From Azoarcus sp. (lineage in GTDB: Bacteria; Pseudomonadota; Gammaproteobacteria; Burkholderiales; Rhodocyclaceae): a stretch of 33,662 nucleotides of DNA. This document shows positions 16,885-24,280 of the stretch, piece after piece. A model generated the notes under the pieces. It searched no databases, was not told the origin of the DNA, and worked only from the letters and a program-made list of their open reading frames with translations. The position numbers were made by a program, and so were the translations under genes. Where the stretch lies: NCBI GenBank assembly GCA_031265765.1, contig JAISCE010000043.1:1-33662 (forward strand), in the 5' to 3' direction. Each line of letters starts with the position of its first letter. Position 1 is the first letter of the stretch.

Positions 16885-17065
16885 TTGTCATTCCTTCCTT
16901 GTCAGCCGGACTTGCCGGTAGATCGTCATCGGCCAGAGGCAAGCGCGCCGCCTCGTCGAACCCCGCCTGTGCATGCTTGCTGTACGCCCAGTAGCAGATA
17001 GCCACGAAGCACAGCAAACCCAGCACGATGACGATGGTTCTCAAGTTGTTGACAACTTCTTCCAT
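16877..17065 (-). CDS. ccoQ: cbb3 oxidase small subunit CcoQ
   Basis: A 62-residue single-helix membrane protein (IVIVLGLLCFVAICYWAYS) followed by an acidic, proline-containing tail. It matches CcoQ by size, topology and position between ccoO and ccoP. CcoQ stabilises the oxidase and promotes CcoP association in other bacteria. It lies 18 bp after ccoO and overlaps ccoP by 8 bp. Confidence 0.9.
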   Translation of the reverse strand: MEEVVNNLRTIVIVLGLLCFVAICYWAYSKHAQAGFDEAARLPLADDDLPASPADKEGMTNG

Positions 17066-17083
17066 GGCGGCGCAGATCCCGTC

Positions 17084-17716
17084 TTACCTTACATTGCGAA
17101 GCGCCAGACCCAACCCCTGGAGGTAGGCGACCACGGCGTCAAGTTCGGTCTTGCCGGCAACCGCCGCCGGTGCATTGGCGATCTCGTCGTCGGTGTAAGG
17201 CACGCCAACCACGCGCAACGCCTTCATGTGAGCGCCAATGTCAGCCGCCTGAAGCGGACGGTCGAGCCACGGAAAGGCCGGCATGTTCGACTCCGGCACG
17301 ACATCGCGTGGATTGAGGAGGTGCACGCGCTGCCATTCATCCGTGTAACGGGCGCCGACGCGAGCCAGATCCGGCCCTGTCCGCTTCGAGCCCCATTGGA
17401 AGGGATGGTCGTAGATGAATTCACCCGCCACCGAGAAATGGCCATAACGCTCGGTTTCGGCCCGGAACGGGCGAATCATCTGCGAATGACAGTTGTAGCA
17501 GCCTTCACGGATGTAGATGTCGCGACCGGCGAGGCGGAGCGCATCGTAAGGCTTCACATCGAGCGTATTGCCCTTGTCATCCACCGCATCCGTCGTCGAT
17601 TTTTGAAAGAACAGCGGGACGATCTCCACCAATCCCCCCACGCTGACAGCAAGCAGCGTGAGGACGATCATAAGGAATACGTTGCGTTCGATCGCGTCGT
17701 GTTTTGATTGAGCCAT
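17084..17716 (-). CDS. ccoO: cbb3 oxidase subunit II (monoheme cytochrome c)
   Basis: CcoO, 210 residues. An N-terminal anchor helix ([26 protein letters not shown]) precedes the periplasmic cytochrome c domain. The heme motif is [14 protein letters not shown], the standard CcoO signature. The axial Met candidate is in [11 protein letters not shown]. It lies 15 bp after ccoN, within the ccoNOQP operon. Confidence 0.95.
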   Translation of the reverse strand: MAQSKHDAIERNVFLMIVLTLLAVSVGGLVEIVPLFFQKSTTDAVDDKGNTLDVKPYDALRLAGRDIYIREGCYNCHSQMIRPFRAETERYGHFSVAGEFIYDHPFQWGSKRTGPDLARVGARYTDEWQRVHLLNPRDVVPESNMPAFPWLDRPLQAADIGAHMKALRVVGVPYTDDEIANAPAAVAGKTELDAVVAYLQGLGLALRNVR

Positions 17717-17731
17717 GTCTGAATCTCCGAC

Positions 17732-19156
17732 TTAAGCGTGGGCGGCAGCAGGCGCTACCACCGGAGCGTTATAGGCTTTTGCGCCGGCGATGGTCTTGAG
17801 CATGTTGTAGAACATGACCAGCATGCCGACGAGGAAGAGCGCGCCGCCCACCAGGCGAATGGTCCAGAACGGATAGGTCGCCTTCACGCTTTCGACGAAC
17901 TCGTAACTGAGCGTGCCGTCCGCGCTGGTTGCGCGCCACATCAGACCTTGCATCACGCCGGCAATCCACATCGAAGCGATGTAGAGCACGATGCCGACAG
18001 TTGCAATCCAGAAGTGTGTATTGACAAGCTTGGTGCTGTACATCTCGGTCTTGCCATACAGGCGCGGCAGCAGGAAATAGACCGCGCCGATCGAAATCAG
18101 CGCCACCCAGCCCAGCGCGCCGGAGTGCACGTGGCCGACAGTCCAGTCGGTGTAGTGCGACAGCGCATTGACGCTCTTGATCGACATCATCGGCCCCTCG
18201 AAGGTCGACATGCCGTAGAACGACAGCGAGGTAATCATGAACTTCAGGATCGGATCGGTGCGCAGTTTGTGCCACGCGCCCGAAAGCGTCATGATTCCGT
18301 TGATCATGCCGCCCCAGGATGGCGCCAGCAGGATGAGCGAGAACAGCATGCCGACGGATTGCGCCCAGTCAGGCAGCGCGGTGTAGTGCAGATGGTGAGG
18401 GCCCGCCCACATGTAGGTGAAGATGAGCGCCCAGAAGTGCACCACGGACAGGCGGTACGAATAGATGGGCCGGTCCGCCTGCTTCGGTACGAAGTAGTAC
18501 ATCATGCCCAGGAAACCCGCGGTCAGGAAGAAGCCCACCGCATTGTGGCCGTACCACCATTGCACCATGGCGTCCCGCACGCCGCCATAGGCCGAGTAGG
18601 ACTTGAACAACGATACCGGGATTTCCGCGCTGTTGACGATGTGCAGCAGAGCCACGGCAATGATGAAGGCGCCGTAGAACCAGTTCGCCACATAGATGTG
18701 GCTGACCTTGCGCGTGGCGACGGTACCGAAGAACACGATCGCATAGGACACCCAGACGATGGCGATCGCTATGTCGATCGGCCATTCGAGTTCGGCGTAT
18801 TCCTTGCCGGTGGTGATGCCGAGAGGAAGGGTGACAGCCGCCGCGACGATGATGAGTTGCCAGCCCCAGAAGACGAAGGAGGCCAACCCCGGCGCAAACA
18901 GCCTGGTATGACAGGTTCGTTGCACGACATAGAAAGACGTTGCGAACAACGCGCAACCACCGAACGCGAAGATCACCGCGTTTGTATGTAGCGGACGCAA
19001 CCTGCCGAAATGCAGGTATTCCAGTACGTTCAGTCCAGGCCATACGAGCTGTGCCGCGACGATCACGCCGACAAGCATGCCCACTATGCCCCATACCACC
19101 GTCATGATGGTGAACTGGCGCACGACTTTGTAGTTATAAGTCGTTTGCGATTGCAT
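17732..19156 (-). CDS. ccoN: cbb3 oxidase catalytic subunit I
   Basis: CcoN, 474 residues, about 12 membrane helices. It is the heme-copper subunit that reduces oxygen with high affinity. Conserved His ligands are visible in [14 protein letters not shown] (low-spin heme), [19 protein letters not shown] (CuB His plus the cross-linked Tyr region), [14 protein letters not shown] (CuB His pair) and [14 protein letters not shown] (heme His). The frame starts with a GTG at 19165, but AAGAGGTGA stands right before the ATG at 19156, so I use the ATG. Expression is probably FNR-dependent: a perfect FNR box centred 120 bp upstream has a properly placed -10. Confidence 0.95.
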   Translation of the reverse strand: MQSQTTYNYKVVRQFTIMTVVWGIVGMLVGVIVAAQLVWPGLNVLEYLHFGRLRPLHTNAVIFAFGGCALFATSFYVVQRTCHTRLFAPGLASFVFWGWQLIIVAAAVTLPLGITTGKEYAELEWPIDIAIAIVWVSYAIVFFGTVATRKVSHIYVANWFYGAFIIAVALLHIVNSAEIPVSLFKSYSAYGGVRDAMVQWWYGHNAVGFFLTAGFLGMMYYFVPKQADRPIYSYRLSVVHFWALIFTYMWAGPHHLHYTALPDWAQSVGMLFSLILLAPSWGGMINGIMTLSGAWHKLRTDPILKFMITSLSFYGMSTFEGPMMSIKSVNALSHYTDWTVGHVHSGALGWVALISIGAVYFLLPRLYGKTEMYSTKLVNTHFWIATVGIVLYIASMWIAGVMQGLMWRATSADGTLSYEFVESVKATYPFWTIRLVGGALFLVGMLVMFYNMLKTIAGAKAYNAPVVAPAAAHA

Positions 19157-19242
19157 GTGAGTCACCTCTTAGTTGACAAAGTCCCTCTCGATACCACCAC
19201 AACGCCAACGACCGTGAAAAACCACCGTTGTCGTCGTGGGGA

Positions 19243-19248
19243 AGGATA
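19243..19248 (-). promoter_or_regulatory. -10 box of the ccoN promoter
   Basis: Minus-strand TATCCT. Its last base lies 33.5 bp from the centre of the FNR box at 19270-19283, close to class II spacing. It predicts a start near 19236 and an untranslated leader of about 80 bases. Confidence 0.55.
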
Positions 19249-19269
19249 CCTTCGGGCGAGATATACAAT

Positions 19270-19283
19270 TTGATACAGATCAA
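19270..19283 (-). promoter_or_regulatory. FNR box of the ccoNOQP operon
   Basis: TTGATACAGATCAA on the plus strand (TTGATCTGTATCAA on the minus) is a perfect FNR/ANR site. ccoNOQP is a standard Fnr/Anr target in proteobacteria, and the fnr gene lies 9 kb away in this window. Confidence 0.88.
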
Positions 19284-19286
19284 ATT

Positions 19287-19313
19287 GCGGATGTGAATTG
19301 TATTGCGATCCGC
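19287..19313. repeat. Inverted repeat GCGGAT...ATCCGC beside the FNR box
   Basis: GCGGAT (19287-19292) and ATCCGC (19308-19313) are exact complements with starts 21 bp apart, two helical turns. They stand 3 bp upstream of the ccoN FNR box. This could be a site for a second regulator. Confidence 0.35.
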
Positions 19314-19359
19314 GAACCGGCGAAAGCCTTCAGATTATCGGCAATACATTTAAAATTAA

Positions 19360-19441
19360 TTGCGGCAGTGCACAAAATCCATTGCGGCGACGCACAAATC
19401 AATTGCAACAATACATCATAAGCTTTGCGGCAGTGCACAAA
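19360..19441. repeat. Four phased 21-22 bp repeats upstream of ccoN
   Basis: Units start at 19360, 19382, 19403 and 19425, spaced 22, 21 and 22 bp. Units 1 and 4 share TTGCGGCAGTGCACAAA exactly. Unit 2 is TTGCGGCGACGCACAAA. Unit 3 is more diverged (TTGCAACAATACATC). Each unit has partial dyad symmetry (TTGCGGC against GCACAA), as expected of operators for a dimeric protein bound on one face of the helix. Confidence 0.65.
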
Positions 19442-19442
19442 C

Positions 19443-19469
19443 AAAAAAAGGGTGCGCATACACGCACCC
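19443..19469 (-). terminator. Rho-independent terminator
   Basis: Read on the minus strand, a 7-bp GC-rich stem (GGGTGCG / CGCACCC, 19450-19469) with a 6-base loop is followed directly by seven T residues (19443-19449). It could end the ccoI-ccoS transcript, the candidate small RNA just upstream, or both. Confidence 0.85.
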
Positions 19470-19546
19470 CCAACCCCAACAGAGAGACATCAAACCATTA
19501 CGGCAACCGGACGTTTCTCCTTCAACACCGGCCACATCGCAAAACT
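19443..19546 (-). ncRNA. Candidate FNR-dependent small RNA
   Basis: Prediction: about 104 nt, from an A at 19546 to the T-run at 19443. A -10-like CATACT (19553-19558) and a one-mismatch FNR box (19580-19593) are placed exactly as in the ccoN promoter. The 5' half can fold CCGGTGTT (19524-19531) with AACG-T-CCGG (19507-19515), leaving the loop GAAGGAGA, which contains a CsrA-like AGGA. A 15-codon frame starting MWPVLKEKRPV (ATG 19535-19537) lies inside, without a ribosome binding site. It is unlike any RNA family I recognise. The role is unknown; an oxygen-responsive regulator like E. coli FnrS is an analogy only. Confidence 0.4.
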
Positions 19547-19579
19547 GGGGCCAGTATGCCCCGTTTTCGCCATATTCCA

Positions 19580-19593
19580 TTGACTTGGATCAA
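19580..19593 (-). promoter_or_regulatory. Near-consensus FNR box of the candidate small RNA
   Basis: Minus-strand TTGATCCAAGTCAA differs from TTGAT-N4-ATCAA at one base. Its centre lies 33.5 bp from the last base of CATACT (19553-19558), the same spacing as at ccoN. Confidence 0.5.
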
Positions 19594-19621
19594 AATCGTT
19601 GCACAATTCATGCTTGTTTAT

Positions 19622-19653
19622 GTTTCAATCCACGTTCGGCAAGGCCGGACGAC
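19622..19653. repeat. Solitary type I-C CRISPR-like repeat
   Basis: GTTTCAATCCACG (19622-19634) equals the conserved end of many type I-C CRISPR repeats read in reverse. A hairpin follows (GTTCGGC-AAG-GCCGGAC) and a final GAC, giving 32 bp with the right layout. There is one copy, no spacer array and no cas gene in the window, and its 3' part overlaps the start of REP copy B. It may be a relic or a coincidence. Confidence 0.3.
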
Positions 19654-19739
19654 GAGATGCGGGAGGGGTTGTACAACCCCTCCCGCATGGGACTATCCCC
19701 CTGAAGGGGGAAGGTTTTCAATCGAAGTTGGTTTTCGAT
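19644..19739. repeat. REP-like palindromic repeat, copy B
   Basis: It contains a perfect 32-bp palindrome at 19657-19688 (arms ATGCGGGAGGGGTTGT and complement), then a conserved tail with TATCCCCCTGAAGGGGG and GGTTTTCGAT shared with copy A at 10897-10989. It lies in the same orientation relative to a minus-strand gene. The last 15 codons and the stop of ccoS fall inside it. Confidence 0.8.
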
Positions 19740-19956
19740 GAACAAGTTTCGCCACGGGTCGGTTCTGCCCTGTTTCCAGCGCCGTTTCATTGCCTTTTTC
19801 CTCTTGCCGGAATTCGTCCCGGTCATCGAGCAGAATCCGATATGCCGGGCCTTCGAGATCGTCGTACTGCCCCGTGCGCAACGACCACCAGAATAAAGCG
19901 CCGATTAAAAAGACCAGCACAACCGAGAGCGGAATCAGTAGATAAAGACTTTCCAT
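19693..19956 (-). CDS. ccoS: cbb3 oxidase maturation protein CcoS
   Basis: CcoS, 87 residues. The start MESLYLLIPLSVVLVFLIGALFWWSLRTGQYDDLEGPAYRIL is diagnostic: one membrane helix, then the conserved GQ-[YF]-DDL-x2-PA motif. CcoS is required for cofactor insertion into cbb3 oxidase. The ATG at 19956 follows the ccoI stop by 7 bp, with GAGG inside the end of ccoI as ribosome binding site. Most CcoS proteins are about 45-70 residues. Here the tail after DDRDEFRQEEKGNE is longer, and its end (HRKPTSIENLPPSGG) is encoded by the REP-like repeat. Confidence 0.9.
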   Translation of the reverse strand: MESLYLLIPLSVVLVFLIGALFWWSLRTGQYDDLEGPAYRILLDDRDEFRQEEKGNETALETGQNRPVAKLVHRKPTSIENLPPSGG

Positions 19957-19963
19957 TTCTGCC

Positions 19964-22453
19964 TCACCCTCGGCGACGCTGCAACCGCAGCGCATTGAGA
20001 ACGACCAGCAGCGAGCTGCCGGCCATGCCGACACCCGCCATTAGGGGCGTCACCCAACCGGTCATCGCCATCGGCACGGCGGAAAAATTGTACGCGAACG
20101 ACCAACACAGATTCTGCCGGATGATGCGCAATGTCTTGCGCGCCACGCCAGCCCCTTCGGCAAGCCGGGCAAGATCTTCGCCAAGCAGCACGATATCGGC
20201 CTGATTGCGCGCGAGATCGGTACCGCTGCCCACCGCCACCGAAACATGCGCCTGCGCCAGCACCGGCGCATCGTTTACCCCATCGCCGACCATCGCCACC
20301 ACCTTGGCCGGATCGTTCTGCAACCCCGCGATGAAGGCCAGCTTGTCTTGCGGCGTCATGCCGCCGTGCGCGTCGGCGATTCCCAGTTCGCGCCCGACCG
20401 CCGCCGCCACAGCCGGCGCATCGCCCGACAGGATCGTCGTCGGAATTCCCGCCGCGTCAAGCTGGCGAATCAGATCGGACGCAGCCGGGCGCAGCGTATC
20501 GCCCAGACGAAACAACCCAAGCCAGCCCCGCTCATCCGCCAAGGCCACCACCGTGCCCGTTTTCGCTTCCAGCGCGGCAGCTTCGGCGGGCAGCGGTCGT
20601 CCCAACCGCGCGGCGACGAAATCCGGGCGACCGATCCATACCGCCCCGGCATCGTAACGCCCGGTCATCCCCTGCCCGGTTTCCGCAACCACGCCACTGA
20701 CCGCGACCGGCTGCTTGCCGTCCGCCGCCGCGCGCAAACCGAGCGCGACCGGGTGTTCCGACCCCTGCTCCAAAGCAGCGCCGAGCGCGCACAAGGCATC
20801 GGCATCCATTCTGTCGAGCGGGAGCGTTTCTTCCAGACTCATCCGCCCCAGCGTCAGGGTGCCGGTCTTGTCGAACACATAGTGATTGACGCGCGCCAGC
20901 GTTTCTATCGCATATCCGCGCGTCACCAGCACGCCCATGCGCGCCAGCGCATCGGTCGCCACTGTGAGCGCCGTCGGCGTCGCCAGAGACAAGGCACAGG
21001 GACAGGCCACCACCAGCACCGATACGAAGATCCACAAGGCCCGGGACGGTTCGACGAAACACCACACAACCCCGGTCGCCGCCGCCAATGCCAGCAAGGC
21101 GACGACGAAACGCGCCGCCAGCCGGTCGGAGAGCGTCGCCAGCCGCGGCTTCTCGCTCGCGGCCCGTTCCATCAGGCGGCGGATCGCCGCCAGCCGGGTA
21201 GCGTCGCCCACCTGTTCGACCCGCAATACGAGCGGACTGGAAACGTTGATACTGCCGCCGGTGAGCGGCGCGCCCGCCCCTTTGAACACCGGGCGGCTCT
21301 CGCCGGTCAATAGCGCCTCATTGGCTTCGCTCACGCCTTCGACCACGATGCCATCGACCGGCACCACTTCCCCCGGACGCACCCGCACATGATCTCCCGG
21401 CGCGAGTTGCGATACCGGCACCCGCTCGCCGCCGGGCCGCGGCCAGTGCGGCAGACGTTCGCTGAACGCCGGCAACACCTTGCCCAATTCCTCGATGCCG
21501 CGCACCGCCCGTTGCCGCGCCAGCATTTCGAGATAGCGCCCGCCAAGCAGGAAAAACACGAACATCGTCACCGAGTCGAAATAAACCACCGGCCCGTGGG
21601 TCAAGGTCGCCCACAAACTCGCCAGAAACGCGCTGCCGACGCCGAGCGCGACCGGCACATCCATCCCCAGGCGGCGCAAGCGGATGTCGCGCCACGCGCG
21701 CTGGAAAAACGGCGCCGCCGAATACAACACCACCGGCAGGGTCAGGATCAGGCTTGCCCAGCGCAGCAGCGACGCCATATCCTCCGTCATGTCGCCATCA
21801 CCCGCCATATAGGCCGGGAAGGCATACATCATCACCTGCATCATGCCGAAACCGGCGACGAATACCCGCCACAGCATCGAACGCCGCTCGCGGTCGGCCA
21901 CCTGCTCGGCGCGCGCGGCATCGTAAGGATAGGCGCGATAACCGATGGCCTGAATCGCCGCCAGAATGCCGGAGAGCTTGATTTGCCTTTCGTCCCAACG
22001 CACGCGGGCGCGCCGGGTAGCGTAATTGATCTGCACCGCCGACACGCCCGGCTGACGGGCGAGATGCTGCTCATTGAGCCACACGCAAGCGGCGCAGGTA
22101 ATGCCTTCGAGAATCAGCGAAGCCTCGCGTTCGTGTTCATCCACCGGATGCACGAAACCCCGCTGGAATTCTGGATGGTCGAAAAGCCCCAGATCGCGCA
22201 ACTCATCCGGCATAGCCTCGGCGCGCTTTTCGGGCATGGCATCGCGGTGGCGATAATAGCCGGACAGCCCATTGCCGACGATCGCCTGCGCTACCGCCTC
22301 GCAGCCGGCGCAGCACATACGGCGCTCGGCGCCCTCCACGACCACCCGGTAATGCGCCTCCGGCGGCACCGGCAAGCCACAGTGGTAACAGGCTGGCGCG
22401 ACCGCAGGCGTCGCGGAAGGCGAAAAATTTGAACTCATGGCTTCGACACACAT
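19964..22453 (-). CDS. ccoI: Copper-translocating P-type ATPase for cbb3 assembly (CcoI/FixI)
   Basis: CcoI, 829 residues, P1B-type ATPase exporting copper to the periplasm for loading CcoN. The N-terminus has Cys motifs CYHCGLP and CCAGC (the FixI-type putative heavy-metal-binding domain), then an HMA domain with GITCAACVW. Membrane helices include the ion motif ACPCALSLATP. Catalytic motifs are TGES (actuator), DKTGTLT (phosphorylated Asp), SEHPVAL and GDGVNDAP. The ATG at 22453 has GGAAC upstream; an ATG at 22438 is possible. It forms an operon with ccoS and is separated from ccoNOQP by the regulatory region. No FNR box is seen upstream. Confidence 0.94.
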   Translation of the reverse strand: MCVEAMSSNFSPSATPAVAPACYHCGLPVPPEAHYRVVVEGAERRMCCAGCEAVAQAIVGNGLSGYYRHRDAMPEKRAEAMPDELRDLGLFDHPEFQRGFVHPVDEHEREASLILEGITCAACVWLNEQHLARQPGVSAVQINYATRRARVRWDERQIKLSGILAAIQAIGYRAYPYDAARAEQVADRERRSMLWRVFVAGFGMMQVMMYAFPAYMAGDGDMTEDMASLLRWASLILTLPVVLYSAAPFFQRAWRDIRLRRLGMDVPVALGVGSAFLASLWATLTHGPVVYFDSVTMFVFFLLGGRYLEMLARQRAVRGIEELGKVLPAFSERLPHWPRPGGERVPVSQLAPGDHVRVRPGEVVPVDGIVVEGVSEANEALLTGESRPVFKGAGAPLTGGSINVSSPLVLRVEQVGDATRLAAIRRLMERAASEKPRLATLSDRLAARFVVALLALAAATGVVWCFVEPSRALWIFVSVLVVACPCALSLATPTALTVATDALARMGVLVTRGYAIETLARVNHYVFDKTGTLTLGRMSLEETLPLDRMDADALCALGAALEQGSEHPVALGLRAAADGKQPVAVSGVVAETGQGMTGRYDAGAVWIGRPDFVAARLGRPLPAEAAALEAKTGTVVALADERGWLGLFRLGDTLRPAASDLIRQLDAAGIPTTILSGDAPAVAAAVGRELGIADAHGGMTPQDKLAFIAGLQNDPAKVVAMVGDGVNDAPVLAQAHVSVAVGSGTDLARNQADIVLLGEDLARLAEGAGVARKTLRIIRQNLCWSFAYNFSAVPMAMTGWVTPLMAGVGMAGSSLLVVLNALRLQRRRG

Positions 22454-22545
22454 TCAGTTCCGGCGGCTACGGACACTTTCGCGGAACGCCCGCCGCCCGG
22501 CCAAGCGTTTTCTACAGCCTCTCGCGGCGGAAATACGAATACCGC

Positions 22546-22761
22546 TCAAGCCAGATCGTCGGGTTCGATCAGGCGTTCCAGCATGCTGATGCGATCTTTG
22601 AGGGCAAGCTTGCGTTTTTTCATTCGTCTTACGAGCAACTCATCGCCGGTCGGAGATTCGGCCAGGCGGTCAATAGCGTCGTCGAGATCGCGGTGTTCAC
22701 CGTGCAAGCGGGCGAGACGCTCGCGCAGCGTCACCGCAGTATCGAAAATATCGTCGTTCAT
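22546..22761 (-). CDS. DUF465 (YdcH/SlyX-like) small coiled-coil protein
   Basis: A 71-residue protein starting MNDDIFDTAVTLRERLARLHGEHRDLDDAIDRL and ending RRMKKRKLALKDRISMLERLI. These are the DUF465 hallmarks: two heptad-like helices and a K-x-RKL-x-LKD-x-I motif. GAGG lies 6 bases before the ATG at 22761, preferred over a GTG at 22776. Function unknown. It is divergent from greB, with a 122-bp spacer. Confidence 0.85.
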   Translation of the reverse strand: MNDDIFDTAVTLRERLARLHGEHRDLDDAIDRLAESPTGDELLVRRMKKRKLALKDRISMLERLIEPDDLA

Positions 22762-22883
22762 CGTAGCCTCAGGCACATCGACGGGTGAGTTCCCCCCGTG
22801 GCTATGGTATGTGTCTACAGGCAGGAAAACAATCGCCGTCCCGGTAAAATCCGGTCAACAACGTACCCATGCCGGGATGGATC

Positions 22884-23447
22884 ATGAACAAGGCTTTCGT
22901 CAAGGAGTCCGGGGACAATGACGGCGAGGAGGAGCTTTCCCCTTCGCTGCGCGTGCCGCCGGGCAGCAAAAACTACATGACGCCGCGCGGTTACCAAGCA
23001 TTGCGCGAAGAACTCGATCGTCTTCTGCGCATCGAGCGCCCGAAAATCGTGGAGATCGTCTCCTGGGCCGCCGGTAACGGCGACCGCTCGGAAAACGGGG
23101 ACTATCTCTACGGCAAGAAGCGCCTGCGCGAAATCGACCGCCGCGTTCGTTTCTTGAGCAAGCGCATCGACAATGCCGAAGTTGTCGACCCGCAGGCGCG
23201 GCGGGGCGGCGACCAGGTGTTTTTCGGCGCCACGGTGACGATCTGCGATGTCGCCGATGCCGATGCCGCCGAGCAGGACTGGCAAATCGTCGGCATCGAC
23301 GAGGCCGATGTCGTCGCGGGCAAAATCAGCTGGATATCGCCGCTCGCCCGCGCTTTGCTCAAGGCGCGCGAAGGCGACGTAGTGCGCTTTGCAAGCCCGG
23401 CAGGCATGCGGGAAGTGGAAATCGTCAAGGTCAGGTACAACGGATAG
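22884..23447 (+). CDS. greB: Transcription elongation factor GreB
   Basis: Transcript-cleavage factor that rescues backtracked RNA polymerase, 187 residues. The N-terminal coiled coil spans NYMTPRGYQALREELDRLL to LREIDRRVRFLSKRI. Its tip DRSENGDYLYGKKRLREID carries the acidic pair that enters the polymerase channel and the GreB-type YGKK. The C-terminal FKBP-like domain (GATVTICDVADADAAEQDW...GRISPLARALL-like) ends with EGDVVRF and VEIVKVRY. The start MNKAFVKES at 22884 is the usual GreB opening; an ATG at 22869 would add five residues without support. It is convergent with lexA. Confidence 0.93.
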   Translation: MNKAFVKESGDNDGEEELSPSLRVPPGSKNYMTPRGYQALREELDRLLRIERPKIVEIVSWAAGNGDRSENGDYLYGKKRLREIDRRVRFLSKRIDNAEVVDPQARRGGDQVFFGATVTICDVADADAAEQDWQIVGIDEADVVAGKISWISPLARALLKAREGDVVRFASPAGMREVEIVKVRYNG

Positions 23448-23461
23448 GCTCTGGTATCCCG

Positions 23462-23487
23462 CCGGCGGCGGCGTTCAACCCCGCCGG
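23462..23487. terminator. Possible shared terminator of greB and lexA
   Basis: A 7-bp stem CCGGCGG/CCGCCGG closes a 12-base loop between the convergent genes and overlaps the last codons of lexA. There is no T-run, so intrinsic termination is uncertain. Confidence 0.3.
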
Positions 23488-24071
23488 ACCAAGCCCGCCA
23501 TCACCCCCTCTATCGTCAGCGATTGCCGGCGGGTGTCGATGACGATGGGTGCAAAATCGGGGTTGGCGGGAAGCAATTCCACTTCATGACCATGGCGACG
23601 CAAGGTCTTGACGGTGACTTCGTCCTCGATGCGCGCGACGACGATCCGCCCGTCGCGCGCATCGCCGCAGCGATGGACGGCAAGGAGGTCGCCGTCGAGG
23701 ATGCCCGCATCGCGCATGCTCATGCCGCATACGCGCAGCAAGTAGTCAGCGCGCGGGGAAAATAGCGCGGGATCGACCTGGAGATACTTTTCGATGTGCT
23801 CGACAGCCAGGAGCGGGCTGCCCGCGGCGACGCGACCGACGATGGGCAGCCCCGGCGGTTCGGGGAGGCGGATGCCGCGCGCGAGTCTCTCGTCGATCCT
23901 GACGGCGCCTTTGGCGGCAAGGGCGCGCAGATGACCTTCGGCGGCATTGGGCGAGCGGAAACCGAAAGCGGCGCAAATCTCGGTGCGCGTGGGCGGACGG
24001 CCTTCGAGCGCCGCAGTGTGGGCGATGAAGTCCAGTATCTCTTGCTGGCGGGCGGTCAAATGCAGGCTCAT
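23475..24071 (-). CDS. lexA: LexA repressor of the SOS response
   Basis: LexA, 198 residues. The winged-helix DNA-binding domain is residues 1-70 ([20 protein letters not shown]; recognition region [20 protein letters not shown]). The self-cleavage site is Ala83-Gly84 in [11 protein letters not shown]. The catalytic pair is Ser118 in CGMSMRDAG and Lys155 in EVTVKTLRR. The frame is open to 24191, but the MSLHLT start at 24071 is the family start. RecA filaments trigger cleavage and derepression. It is divergent from slyD; a degenerate SOS box lies 30 bp upstream. No other recognised SOS gene is nearby. Confidence 0.95.
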   Translation of the reverse strand: MSLHLTARQQEILDFIAHTAALEGRPPTRTEICAAFGFRSPNAAEGHLRALAAKGAVRIDERLARGIRLPEPPGLPIVGRVAAGSPLLAVEHIEKYLQVDPALFSPRADYLLRVCGMSMRDAGILDGDLLAVHRCGDARDGRIVVARIEDEVTVKTLRRHGHEVELLPANPDFAPIVIDTRRQSLTIEGVMAGLVRRG

Positions 24072-24100
24072 GGGCGGATTCGCGGAAAACGTTTCAATGC

Positions 24101-24116
24101 GTGTAAGCATATACAT
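24101..24116 (-). promoter_or_regulatory. Degenerate SOS box upstream of lexA
   Basis: Minus-strand ATGTATATGCTTACAC matches 11 of 16 positions of the E. coli-type CTGTATATATATACAG and keeps the GTA-N6-TAC core. Its position 30 bp before the lexA start suits autoregulation. The local consensus in this organism is not known to me. Confidence 0.4.
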
Positions 24117-24280
24117 GCCCGATGCCATTTTCCAGCGCCGACATGCCCCGATCCTGTTTTCGGCCGCCCGGCGATCCTGTATCCGGAACAAAATGGCGAC
24201 GGCAAACGCAAATTATCCTTGAGTCGGACGCGCGCGTGCGTTATGTTCGGACGTTTGCCGTTACAAGGATAGCTTCAATC

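Larger units (their letters stand above)
19157..19692. other. ccoN-ccoS intergenic region with dense regulatory signals (536 bp)
   Basis: No conventional gene is credible here. Its AT content is visibly higher than its surroundings. From right to left on the minus strand it holds the REP-like copy B, a CRISPR-like solitary repeat, a near-consensus FNR box with -10, a candidate small RNA ending at a terminator, a four-unit phased repeat array, an inverted repeat GCGGAT/ATCCGC and the FNR promoter of ccoN. Each is listed separately. Confidence 0.7.

Noticed and set aside
19490..19573. A 27-codon minus-strand frame (MAKTGHTGPSFAMWPV...) as a small protein
   Set aside because: It starts upstream of the predicted small-RNA start and has only a weak GGA before it. 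Kept only as a possible short frame inside the candidate RNA.
19298..19741. Plus-strand frames of 110-150 codons in the ccoN-ccoS gap
   Set aside because: They run through the repeat array, the terminator and the REP palindrome, lack ribosome binding sites and look like translated repeats.
24072..24191. Longer LexA start at 24191
   Set aside because: The extra 40 residues lie over the predicted SOS box and promoter. LexA proteins begin just before the LTxRQ motif.
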